The position numbers and the translations under genes are program-made. A stretch of DNA of 64,000 nucleotides from positions 806,001-870,000 of the forward strand of contig NZ_JPUX01000001.1 in assembly GCF_000738675.1 (NCBI RefSeq), in the 5' to 3' direction. Positions within the stretch are counted from its first letter, which is position 1. Each line of letters opens with the position of its first letter. Under the pieces are notes generated by a model. It did no database searches and was not told the origin of the DNA. It saw nothing but the letters and a program-made list of their open reading frames with translations. Positions 7,424 through 15,786 of the stretch are shown in pieces. The stretch comes from Serratia nematodiphila DZ0503SBS1 (GTDB taxonomy: Bacteria > Pseudomonadota > Gammaproteobacteria > Enterobacterales > Enterobacteriaceae).

Positions 7424-9676
7424 ATGCACACAATGAAATCGTTTAATCGTTCTGGGATCTATCTGGCGGTGATGTCGGCGATGCTGCCGGGCGCCGCGCT
7501 GGCGGCCGACGCCACCGATGTCGGCACCATCAGCGTCAAGGGGCAGTCGCTCGGCGGCGGCATGATGGTGCAGGACGACAGCGCCAAGGCGCGCTCCACC
7601 GTCACCAAAGAGGCGATGGACAAAATGCCGTCGGCGGCCAACGCCATCGATAAACTGAAATACACGCCGGGCCTGAACGTCAACAGCAACGACGCCAGCG
7701 GCCTGAGCGGCGTGGACTACACCATGCGCGGCATGAACTCGGATCAGATCGGCCTGTCGATGGACGGCATCCCGATCAACGACTCCGGCAACTACGCGGT
7801 CTACCCGAACCTGCTGGGCGACGCGGAAAACCTGGAGGAGGTGTTCGTCACCCAGGGCTCCTCCGAAGCGGACGGCCCGCACATCGGCTCCAGCGGCGGC
7901 AACATCGGCCTGGTGACGCGCCGCCCGGCGAAAGACTTCGGCGGTTTCGTCAAGCAGACGCTGGGCAGCAACAGCCTGAGCAAAACCTTCGCCCGCCTGG
8001 AGACCGGCGAGTACAACGGCTTCAGCAACTGGCTCTCCTATTCGCACACCGAGGCGAAGAAATGGCGCGGCGAGGGGCGGCTGTACTCCGACAAGTTCGA
8101 GATGAATTCGCTGTATGAAGACGGCAACGGCAACAGCAGCAATCTGGTGATGAAGTACAACCGCCAGAACAACACCAACTACAACACCTTGAGCAAGGCG
8201 CAGTTCCAAAACGACGGCCGTGACACCGATTATGTCACCTCGCAGGAGTACAACAGCAAAGGGCAGTTGAACAAGTATTACAAGATTGAACGCAACCCGT
8301 TCGAGAATTTTACGCTGTCGTTCACCCAGAAACTGCAGCTGCGCGACAACCTGTCGCTGACCCTGCAGCCGTATTACTACTGGGGCAACGGCGGCAGCTT
8401 CAACGGCCAGACGGCGTCGGTATTGTCCAGCACGTCGGACAGAGCCGGGCAGTATGACCTCAGCAACCTGCAGTCCAACACCTATTACCGCCCGTCGTGG
8501 ACCCAGACCTGGCGACCGGGCATCACCACCAAGCTGAAGTGGGACATTAACGATCAGCACAGCCTGGATATCGGCTACTGGTATGAACGCGCGCGCCAAC
8601 TGCAGACTCAGCCGTTCATCAGCATCAAGGGCGACGGCAACCCGTCACAGATTTGGGGGAAACCCGGCGGTTCCGATCAGGTGAAGGACGCCAACGGCAA
8701 CACCGTGCAGGGGCGCAACCAGTACACCATCACCCCGGCGCAGAAAGTGTGGCTGCAGGACACCTGGTTTGCCACGCCGGACTGGACCTTCGTCGGCGGC
8801 CTGGCCTATCAGTATGTGGAGCGTAAAGGGGACAACCGCGGCAGCCTGTACAACGTGCCGGAGAAGCGCAAAGCCACCTATCACGAATTCCTGCCGAACT
8901 TCAGCGCCAGCTATAAGGTGAACCAGGAAAACCAGGTGTTCTACAACCTGACGCGCAACATGCGCACGCCGCCCAACTACGTGCTGTACAACGTCGGCGA
9001 CTCGCTCAGCACCAAGCCGGAGCTGAGCTGGAACCACGAACTGGGCTGGCGTTTCCAGCAAGAGGACATGCTGCTGAGCGCCACGCTGTTCTATATGCGC
9101 TACAGCGATCGCCAGATCTCCACCACCAACGCGGCCGGCGACTACGAGATGATGAACATCGGCAACGTGGAGAACAAAGGGCTGGAGCTGGAGTGGAGCG
9201 GCCAACTGCCGCATAACTTCAACTACTACACCTCTTATACCTATACCCAATCGAAGCAGAAGAGCGACATCGTCAGCAACGGCGGGCAGCCGCTGCCGAC
9301 CTCCGGCAAAGAGGTGCCGAACGTGCCGAAAAACCTGCTGAACATGACGTTGGGTTATGACGACGGCCTGTACTACGGCAGCGTCAGCGGCAAGTACGTC
9401 AGCGCGTTCTATGGCGATCTGACCAACGACGAGAAGATCGGCGGCCGCACGGTGTTCGATCTGGCGGCGGGGGTGCATCTGCCGGTGGACAAGAAAATCG
9501 TCAAAAGCGCCGCGCTGCGTTTTGGCATCAGCAACCTGTTTGACAAGGAATACCTGACCTCGGTGCGCACCACCACCTTCAACGCGGCGCCCTACGGCGG
9601 CGTGAAGGCCAGCACCCCGTATTACAACGTCGGCGAAGAACGTACCTTCAGCGTCTCGCTGGAAGCCACCTTTTAA
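7424..9676 (+). CDS. TonB-dependent outer-membrane receptor
   Basis: The 750-residue protein has a signal peptide (ending GAALAA), a possible TonB box GTISVKG near the mature N-terminus, a plug domain (to about residue 170, with DGIPINDSGNYAVYP and the motif ending GSSGGNIGLVTRRP) and a 22-strand barrel ending in phenylalanine (SLEATF). The plug resembles the FecA group. Aromatic and Gly/Asn-rich loops dominate the barrel. The start may be the ATG at 7433. Flanking exbD, tonB and exbB genes suggest its own energising complex. The substrate is unknown; a phosphodiester-containing compound is worth considering because of the phospholipase D-like gene downstream. Confidence 0.85.
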   Translation: MHTMKSFNRSGIYLAVMSAMLPGAALAADATDVGTISVKGQSLGGGMMVQDDSAKARSTVTKEAMDKMPSAANAIDKLKYTPGLNVNSNDASGLSGVDYTMRGMNSDQIGLSMDGIPINDSGNYAVYPNLLGDAENLEEVFVTQGSSEADGPHIGSSGGNIGLVTRRPAKDFGGFVKQTLGSNSLSKTFARLETGEYNGFSNWLSYSHTEAKKWRGEGRLYSDKFEMNSLYEDGNGNSSNLVMKYNRQNNTNYNTLSKAQFQNDGRDTDYVTSQEYNSKGQLNKYYKIERNPFENFTLSFTQKLQLRDNLSLTLQPYYYWGNGGSFNGQTASVLSSTSDRAGQYDLSNLQSNTYYRPSWTQTWRPGITTKLKWDINDQHSLDIGYWYERARQLQTQPFISIKGDGNPSQIWGKPGGSDQVKDANGNTVQGRNQYTITPAQKVWLQDTWFATPDWTFVGGLAYQYVERKGDNRGSLYNVPEKRKATYHEFLPNFSASYKVNQENQVFYNLTRNMRTPPNYVLYNVGDSLSTKPELSWNHELGWRFQQEDMLLSATLFYMRYSDRQISTTNAAGDYEMMNIGNVENKGLELEWSGQLPHNFNYYTSYTYTQSKQKSDIVSNGGQPLPTSGKEVPNVPKNLLNMTLGYDDGLYYGSVSGKYVSAFYGDLTNDEKIGGRTVFDLAAGVHLPVDKKIVKSAALRFGISNLFDKEYLTSVRTTTFNAAPYGGVKASTPYYNVGEERTFSVSLEATF

Positions 9677-9722
9677 CTGAATACCCCGCCGCCTGCCGGG
9701 CGGCGGGGAAGAGGAGCCCTGT

Positions 9723-10373
9723 ATGGACGCCAATCTGTTGCACGACATTATTTTCTACGTGATGTACGCCGCGCTGGCGATCGCGCTGGTGATCATCATC
9801 GAACGCACGCTGTACTTCGCCTATACCCAGCGCCAGGCGCGCCGGCTGGAGCAGGCTCTGACGCCGGAGGTGCGCCGCGCCGCCGATCTGCCGGACGCGC
9901 TGACCCAGCGCAACAGCCTGCCGATGGCGGTGATCGCGCCGGTGCTGGCGCAGAAACACCGCGCCGGCGATCGCGAGGCGATCGGCGATCTGATCGACGC
10001 CCAGTACTTGCTGAGCAAGCCACCGATGGCGCGCGGCCTGTGGCTGCTGGAAACCGTGGTCACCGCTGCGCCGTTGCTGGGGCTGCTGGGCACGGTGATG
10101 GGGATCATCGAAACCTTCAAGGCGCTGGCCGCTTCGGGCGTCTCCGAGCCGAGCCTGGTGTCGGCCGGGATGGGCACCGCGCTGTACGCTACTGGCCTCG
10201 GCATCGCCATCGCGCTGCTGTGCCTGGTGGCCAACAACTTCCTGCAGAGCCGCATGGAGCGCATCAACGAGCTGCTGAAGGTGCTGCTGATCCGCGCCGG
10301 TCAGCCGGCCAGCCGCCCGGAGAGCGGCAGCGGCGAACAATGGGTTGACAGCGGGGCGCCGCGCTATGCCTAA
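9723..10373 (+). CDS. ExbB/TolQ/MotA-family proton-channel protein
   Basis: A 216-residue inner-membrane protein with three predicted transmembrane helices: about 8-28, then about 108-130 (LLETVVTAAPLLGLLGTVMGIIE) and about 143-168. The GLLGTVMGIIETF segment is the ExbB/TolQ signature. It would form the proton channel with the ExbD-like protein of the same cluster. Placing exbB after the receptor, apart from exbD, is unusual; exbB and exbD are normally neighbours. Its stop overlaps the next gene by 8 bp, so the two are translationally coupled. Confidence 0.87.
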   Translation: MDANLLHDIIFYVMYAALAIALVIIIERTLYFAYTQRQARRLEQALTPEVRRAADLPDALTQRNSLPMAVIAPVLAQKHRAGDREAIGDLIDAQYLLSKPPMARGLWLLETVVTAAPLLGLLGTVMGIIETFKALAASGVSEPSLVSAGMGTALYATGLGIAIALLCLVANNFLQSRMERINELLKVLLIRAGQPASRPESGSGEQWVDSGAPRYA

Positions 10374-11616
10374 TGGCCATCCAACACGGCGGCCGTTCGG
10401 CCGCCTTTATACGGCATTGTGGAGCGGTTGTTTGTTGATGTTGAGCCAGAGCGCTGCGGCGCGTTTTGCGATTCCCGGTTACGAGCTGGTGTATACCGCG
10501 CCGGTGGAAACTGCGCTGCAGGCCGACGACCTGCGCAACACCGCCGAGGTGTGGCGCGAGATGTTCGACGCGGCGAAAACCCGCATCGATCTGGGGCAGT
10601 TCTACGTGGCGAATCAGGACGGCTCCTTGCTGGACGGCGTGCTGCAGCGCCTGAAGGCGGCCGGTGAGCGCGGGGTGAAAATCCGCTTCCTGATGGAGGA
10701 GAAAGGCATCCGCAACTCCACCGCCGAGACGCTGGAACAGCTGAAGGCGATCCCCAATCTGGAACTGCGCATCATTCCTTACCAGAAGCTGAGCGGCGGC
10801 ATCCTGCACGCCAAGTATCTGCTGGTGGACGGCGAACAGGCGTTTGTCGGCAGCCAGAACTTCGACTGGCGCGCGCTGGAGCATATTCACGAAACCGGGC
10901 TGCGCATCAGCGACGCCAGGGTGGTGGGGCAGATCCAGGCGATCTTCGAACAGGACTGGCAGGCGCAGGCGCTGCTGGCGCAGGATAAGCCGGTGCCGGC
11001 GCTGCCCGATGCGCCGCCGACCGCGCCCCCGCAGGGCAACTATCTGGTGGCCAGCCCGCGCGCCTACAATCCGGCGGGCGTGCTCGATTCGCAGGCCGAG
11101 CTGCCGCGTCTGCTGGCCGGCGCCAAACGGCGGGTGCGGGTGCAGGTGATGGACTACGCGCCGCTGTCGTTCGGCCCGGAGCGCAGTCGCCCCTTCTATG
11201 CGGTGATCGACAATGCGCTGCGCAGCGCAGCGGCGCGCGGCGTGCAGATCGAGCTGATGGTGGCCAACTGGAACACCAAAAAGCCGGATATCGCCTGGCT
11301 GAAGAGCCTGGCGCTGGTGCCGAACGTGCAGATCAAAGTGGTGACCATACCACCGGCCAGCAGCGGCTTCATTCCGTTTGCCCGCGTGATCCATAGCAAG
11401 CTGATGACCATCGACGATGAGATTGCCTGGGTGGGCACCAGCAACTGGACCGGCGGCTATCTGGACAACTCGCGCAATCTGGAGCTGGTGTTGCACAGCG
11501 CGACGATGAGCGGGCGGTTGGACCAGCTGTATCAACAGCTGTGGAACAGCGTCTATGCCGAGCCGTTGAAGCTGGATTACGACTATCCGACGCCCAAGCC
11601 GGGCGGCGAATCCTGA
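10366..11616 (+). CDS. Exported phospholipase D-family protein with two HKD motifs
   Basis: The 416-residue protein has an N-terminal hydrophobic export signal (LYTALWSGCLLMLSQSAAA) and two HKD catalytic motifs: HAKYLLVDGEQAFVGSQNFD in the first half and HSKLMTIDDEIAWVGTSNW in the second. Both keep the His, Lys and Asp needed for phosphodiester cleavage or transfer. I prefer the ATG at 10366, overlapping the exbB stop, over an upstream TTG. Its place as the last gene of a TonB-transport cluster suggests it processes what the receptor brings in, or releases the substrate from a lipid or nucleic acid. That link is inferred from gene order. Confidence 0.82.
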   Translation: MPNGHPTRRPFGRLYTALWSGCLLMLSQSAAARFAIPGYELVYTAPVETALQADDLRNTAEVWREMFDAAKTRIDLGQFYVANQDGSLLDGVLQRLKAAGERGVKIRFLMEEKGIRNSTAETLEQLKAIPNLELRIIPYQKLSGGILHAKYLLVDGEQAFVGSQNFDWRALEHIHETGLRISDARVVGQIQAIFEQDWQAQALLAQDKPVPALPDAPPTAPPQGNYLVASPRAYNPAGVLDSQAELPRLLAGAKRRVRVQVMDYAPLSFGPERSRPFYAVIDNALRSAAARGVQIELMVANWNTKKPDIAWLKSLALVPNVQIKVVTIPPASSGFIPFARVIHSKLMTIDDEIAWVGTSNWTGGYLDNSRNLELVLHSATMSGRLDQLYQQLWNSVYAEPLKLDYDYPTPKPGGES

Positions 11617-11652
11617 TTATCAGGGCGTGGCTACCCCCGCGCCCCGCGTTGT

Positions 11653-12762
11653 TTACCGCCGCCAGCCGGCCTTCTCCAACGCCGTCACCAGCTGCTCGGC
11701 GCTCAATCCTTCCGCCCGGTAGCCGTTGCCGCTGACGCTATTGGCCGCCAGCAGCGCATTGACGATCGCCTCTTCCACCGCTTCCGCCGCCGCCGCGAAC
11801 AGCGCCGAAATGTAGTCGTTGTTCACCATGCGCAGCGGCGTGGTGAAATCGCCTTTATTGGCGTAGTCGGCGGGCGGCAGGCCGTCGTTGCCGGTGGCGA
11901 AGGCGATAAAGATATCGCCGCTCGAATCCTCGGTGCCGCCGCCGGTGCGGGCGATGCCGATGCTGGCGCGCTGCGCCAGCCGCGCGCACTGGTGCGGCAG
12001 CAGCGGCGCGTCGGTGGCCAGCGCCACCACGATGGAGCCCATGCCGGGATGCGGCAACTGCGGCGTGAACGGCGAGGGGATATGCCCCAGGTGGCGGCCC
12101 ACCGGATAACCGCCGACCAGCAGCGACTCGCGCTTGCCGTGGTTGGCCTGCACGATGGCGCCCACCGTCCAGCCGCCCTGATCGGCGGGCAAGCGGCGCG
12201 ATGCGGTGCCGCTGCCGCCTTTGAATTCATGGCAGATCATGCCGCTGCCGCCGCCGACCGCGCCTTCCTGCGGCAAGCAGCCACGGGCCGCCTGCTGCGC
12301 CTGGCGCACGTGCTCGGCCTTGACGTGAAAGCCGTTGATGTCGTTGAGCAGGCCATCGAAGGTTTCCATCACCACCGGCATATTCCAGTACACCGCGTTG
12401 TCGCTCGCGGGCAGCGCTTCGCGTTCCAGCGCGATCAGCGCGTCGCGCACCACGCCCACGCTGTGGGTGTTGGTGAAGGCGATCGGGCTGGTCAGCAGCC
12501 CTGCTTCGCGCACCCATTCCAGGCCGGTGGCGTCGCCGTTGCCGTTCAGCACGTGCACGCCGGCAAAGCAGGGGGCGTGGCGGGCGGAGCCGGGGCGCGG
12601 TTCGATCACCGTCACGCCGGTGCGCACGCTGCGCCCGTCCGCCAAATCGGCATGAAGGCTGGCATGGCCGACGCGCACGCCGGGCACGTCGGTGATGGCG
12701 TTCAGCGGGCCGGGCGTGCCCTGGCCGATGATAATGCCCAGATCCTGAGCGCGCTGCGTCAT
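11653..12762 (-). CDS. P1-family (DmpA/BapA) aminopeptidase, probably cutting beta-aminoacyl peptides
   Basis: The 369-residue protein belongs to the self-processing N-terminal-nucleophile P1 family (L-aminopeptidase/D-esterase DmpA, beta-peptidyl aminopeptidase BapA). The N-terminus NAITDVPGVRVGH is diagnostic. Autocleavage would occur before Ser243 in HPGMGSIVV, followed by ATDAPLLPHQ, giving alpha and beta chains. BapA-type enzymes release N-terminal beta-amino acids such as beta-alanine from carnosine-like peptides. The gene lies two bases after the permease of a beta-alanine-type operon, which fits. The much longer frame continuing upstream is a shadow of the permease. Confidence 0.87.
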   Translation of the reverse strand: MTQRAQDLGIIIGQGTPGPLNAITDVPGVRVGHASLHADLADGRSVRTGVTVIEPRPGSARHAPCFAGVHVLNGNGDATGLEWVREAGLLTSPIAFTNTHSVGVVRDALIALEREALPASDNAVYWNMPVVMETFDGLLNDINGFHVKAEHVRQAQQAARGCLPQEGAVGGGSGMICHEFKGGSGTASRRLPADQGGWTVGAIVQANHGKRESLLVGGYPVGRHLGHIPSPFTPQLPHPGMGSIVVALATDAPLLPHQCARLAQRASIGIARTGGGTEDSSGDIFIAFATGNDGLPPADYANKGDFTTPLRMVNNDYISALFAAAAEAVEEAIVNALLAANSVSGNGYRAEGLSAEQLVTALEKAGWRR

Positions 12763-12764
12763 GG

Positions 12765-14141
12765 TTATTCTCCTTCTATTGAGGGGGCGGCGAGGGGCGC
12801 CGTCTGGCGGCCGCGCAGATGGTTCAGCGCCAGCCCGAAGCCGATGATGCCGGCAATGATAATAAAGTCTTTCAGGCTGCTGGCGATCAAAATCGTCCAC
12901 AGCACGTACAGGCAGCACAGCAGCGCCGCCAGCACCGGCAGCGGCCACAGCGGCATCAGGTACGGGTGATGGAAGTGGCGGCGACGGCGGCTGATCAGCG
13001 CCGCCACCGCCATGATGATGTACACCAGCAGCAGCAGGATCACGGTGAACGAGGTCAGCGATTCGAGATCGGAGCAAAACGCCAGCAGCGCCGAGGGCAC
13101 GCCGAACAACAGGGTGGCGATCCAGGGGGTGCCGAAGCGCGGATGGATGATTTTCAGCGCCCGGTTGAACGCCGGCAGCCAGAAACCGTCGCGCCCGCTG
13201 GCGAACATCATGCGGCTGAACTGCGCCACGATGGCGATAATGGCGTTGAATACCGACAGATAGATCGCGCCGCTCACCACCCGCGCCAGCGTCGGGCCGC
13301 CGAGCTGGGTGACCACATAGCCGACCGGATCGGCCTGTTTGGCCATCTCTGTCAGCGACGGCGAGCCGATCAGCAGGGCGGTGAACGGCACCAGCTCCAC
13401 CAACACCACGATGGCCAGCGTCAGCATGATCGCGATCGCCATCGGTCTGCCCTGTTCGCGCATGTCTTCCGCCATGTACACTGCCGCGCCGTAGCCGTTG
13501 TAGGAGAACAGCGCGACCCCGACCATGGCGACGATCAGCGGCAGCGACACCGGCGCCAGGCTGCCCTGCGCGTCCAGCATCACCGGCGCGGTGAGGATCT
13601 CCGCGCTTTGATGCGGATGGCTGAAACCGAGCCAGGCGATCAGCGCCAGCACCGCCACTTCCACCACCAGAAAGGCGCCGGTCAGCAGGGCATTGGCCTT
13701 GATGTTGAAAATGGCGCAGATACCGCCGACCAGCACGGTGAGCATGCCGGCGGTGGAGGCGTCGAATGAGGTGCCCAGTGCGGTATTCAGGTAGGGCACG
13801 GCGCCGGTGGCCAGCACCGCCGGCACGAACAGCGAGGCGCTGAGGATAAACAGGTAGGTCTGCAACCCGCACAGGGTGCCGAACAGGCGTTTGATGATGC
13901 TGTATTCGCCGCCGGCGCTGGGGTGCGCGGCGCCGAGCTCGGCATAGCACAGCGCGATGGTGGCGGCGACGCAGGCGGCGATCAGAAACGACAGAAAGGC
14001 GCCGCTGCCGGCGCTGGCGATCGCCAGCGGCGCGATGACGAAGATCGAACTGGCCGGCGTCACACCGGACGTGGTGATCATCACCACGTCGAGGACGCTG
14101 AGATTGCCTTTGAAGGTGTGTTCAGGGGCGGACTCTTTCAT
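12765..14141 (-). CDS. APC-superfamily amino-acid permease
   Basis: A 458-residue membrane protein with about 12 hydrophobic helices. The N-terminal DVVMITTSGVTPASSIFVIAP and the later ELGAAHPSAGGEYSIIKR are typical of the amino acid-polyamine-organocation superfamily. It lies between a semialdehyde dehydrogenase and a P1 aminopeptidase, all on the minus strand. The likely cargo is beta-alanine, a related omega-amino acid, or a short beta-aminoacyl peptide. The 126-bp gap upstream holds a strong hairpin that may lower expression of this half of the operon. Confidence 0.83.
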   Translation of the reverse strand: MKESAPEHTFKGNLSVLDVVMITTSGVTPASSIFVIAPLAIASAGSGAFLSFLIAACVAATIALCYAELGAAHPSAGGEYSIIKRLFGTLCGLQTYLFILSASLFVPAVLATGAVPYLNTALGTSFDASTAGMLTVLVGGICAIFNIKANALLTGAFLVVEVAVLALIAWLGFSHPHQSAEILTAPVMLDAQGSLAPVSLPLIVAMVGVALFSYNGYGAAVYMAEDMREQGRPMAIAIMLTLAIVVLVELVPFTALLIGSPSLTEMAKQADPVGYVVTQLGGPTLARVVSGAIYLSVFNAIIAIVAQFSRMMFASGRDGFWLPAFNRALKIIHPRFGTPWIATLLFGVPSALLAFCSDLESLTSFTVILLLLVYIIMAVAALISRRRRHFHHPYLMPLWPLPVLAALLCCLYVLWTILIASSLKDFIIIAGIIGFGLALNHLRGRQTAPLAAPSIEGE

Positions 14142-14226
14142 GGGATAACGACTCCATTAACGTGTGAGTGAATTATTGTTTTGCTGCACAGGCTGTACGC
14201 AGGAATCAAATGGAGCGCGCGAAATG

Positions 14227-14247
14227 CCGGGGAGCTTTGCTCCCCGG
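14227..14247. other. Strong hairpin inside the beta-alanine-type operon
   Basis: A 9-bp GC-rich stem (14227-14235 and 14239-14247, CCGGGGAGC/GCTCCCCGG) with a three-base loop lies after the dehydrogenase stop and before the permease. There is no T-run on the minus strand, so it may act as an mRNA-stability or attenuation element instead of a full terminator. Confidence 0.55.
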
Positions 14248-14267
14248 AAGTTTATTGTTCTTATGTG

Positions 14268-15776
14268 TTACCCCTGCCCCGACGGGAAGCTGAAGCTGGC
14301 GCGCCGGGCGTCGCCGGAGGCCGGCCAGCGCTGGGTCACGGTTTTGCGTTTGGTGTAGAACCTGACGGCGTCCGGGCCGTAGGCGTGCAGATCGCCAAAC
14401 AGTGAGCGCTTCCAGCCGCCGAACGAGTGGTAGGCCACCGGCACCGGCAGCGCCACGTTGATCCCCACCATGCCGACCTGAATGCGGCTGGAGAAGTAAC
14501 GCGCCGCTTCGCCGTCGCGGGTGAACAGGCAGGTGCCGTTGCCGTATTCGTGGGCGTCGATCAAGGCCATCGCCTCTTGCAGCGACGCCGCGCGCACCAC
14601 GCCAAGCACCGGGCCGAAGATCTCTTCCTTATAGATGCGCATGCCGGGCGTCACGCGGTCGAATAGCGTCGGGCCGAGGAAGTACCCCTGGCTGGGGCGG
14701 CCGTCGTCGCCGATCACGCTCAGCTCGCGGCCGTCCACCAGCAGCTCGGCGCCTTCGGCCACACCCTGATCGATATAGCCTTTCACCTTCTGATAATGCT
14801 GCCGGGTCACCAGCGGCCCCATGTCGTTGCGGTTATCGCTGCCGGGACCGACGCGCATGGCGGCCATCTGTTGCCGCAGCCCGGCGATCAGCGCGTCGGC
14901 GGTGCCGTCGCCCACCGCGACCACCAGCGGGATGGCCATGCAGCGCTGGCCGCAGGAGCCGAAGGCGGCGCCCATCAGCGCGCCGATCGCGCCGGGGATA
15001 TCGGCGTCCGGCAGCACCACCGCGTGGTTCTTGGCGCCGCCCAGCGCCTGCACCCGTTTGTTCTGCGCGCAGCCGGTGTGATAAATATGTTCCGCCACCG
15101 GCGTCGAACCGACGAAGCTGATTGCTTTGACGCGTCCGTCATGCAGCAGCGTCTCCACCGCTTCGCGATCGCCGTTGACCACGTTGAGCACCCCCGGCGG
15201 CAACCCGGCTTCCGCCGCCAGCCGCGCGATATACAGCGCGGCGGAAGGGACGCGCTCGGAAGGCTTGAGCACGAAGGTGTTGCCGCAGGCGACCGCCATC
15301 GGCCACATCCACAGCGGCACCATCGCCGGGAAGTTGAACGGCGTGATGCCCGCCACCACCCCCAGCGGCTGAAACTCGCTCCAGCTGTCGATGCCTGGGC
15401 CGGCCTCTTTGCTGTGTTCGCCCTTCAGCAGTTCCGGCACATAGCCGGCGTATTCGATATTCTCGATGCCGCGCTGCAGTTCGCCCAGGGCGTCGCTGAG
15501 CACCTTGCCGTGCTCGGCGGTGATCAACTGGCAGACGGCGTCGGCGTGCTGCTCCAGCAGATCCTTGAGCTTCATCATGATGCGCGCGCGTTTCAGCGGT
15601 GGGGTGTCGCGCCAGGCGGGATAGGCCTGTTCGGCGGCGGCGATGGCGCGCTCCACCGTGGCGCGGTCGGCCAGCTGCACCTCCTGCGCCGATTGGCCGG
15701 TGGCCGGGTCGTAAACCGGCTGGCTGCGTTCGCCGCCGGCGGCGGGCTCGCCGTTGATCCAATGGGTGATGGTCAT
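14268..15776 (-). CDS. mmsA: CoA-acylating malonate/methylmalonate-semialdehyde dehydrogenase
   Basis: The 502-residue enzyme oxidises malonate semialdehyde (or methylmalonate semialdehyde) with NAD and CoA to acetyl-CoA (or propionyl-CoA) and CO2. It starts MTITHWINGE, has the NAD-binding ITPFNFPAMVPLWM and the catalytic Cys279 in GQRCMA, all typical of MmsA/IolA/BauC. It is read directly after an omega-amino-acid transaminase (10-bp gap). That pair is the beta-alanine route: transamination to malonate semialdehyde, then oxidation. In Pseudomonas the same function is called bauC. Valine or inositol catabolism is less likely without their other genes. Confidence 0.9.
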   Translation of the reverse strand: MTITHWINGEPAAGGERSQPVYDPATGQSAQEVQLADRATVERAIAAAEQAYPAWRDTPPLKRARIMMKLKDLLEQHADAVCQLITAEHGKVLSDALGELQRGIENIEYAGYVPELLKGEHSKEAGPGIDSWSEFQPLGVVAGITPFNFPAMVPLWMWPMAVACGNTFVLKPSERVPSAALYIARLAAEAGLPPGVLNVVNGDREAVETLLHDGRVKAISFVGSTPVAEHIYHTGCAQNKRVQALGGAKNHAVVLPDADIPGAIGALMGAAFGSCGQRCMAIPLVVAVGDGTADALIAGLRQQMAAMRVGPGSDNRNDMGPLVTRQHYQKVKGYIDQGVAEGAELLVDGRELSVIGDDGRPSQGYFLGPTLFDRVTPGMRIYKEEIFGPVLGVVRAASLQEAMALIDAHEYGNGTCLFTRDGEAARYFSSRIQVGMVGINVALPVPVAYHSFGGWKRSLFGDLHAYGPDAVRFYTKRKTVTQRWPASGDARRASFSFPSGQG

Positions 15777-15786
15777 GATTCTCTCC

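Noticed and set aside
6250-9676. A Has-type haem acquisition system
   Set aside because: A dedicated TonB copy recalls HasB, but hasA, the ABC exporter and a HasR-like receptor signature are missing, and exbB/exbD are present instead.
12763-13950. Upstream continuation of the P1 peptidase frame to 13950
   Set aside because: The extra 396 codons are a shadow of the permease gene in another frame; the peptidase homology begins at the ATG at 12762 after GGAGAATAACC.
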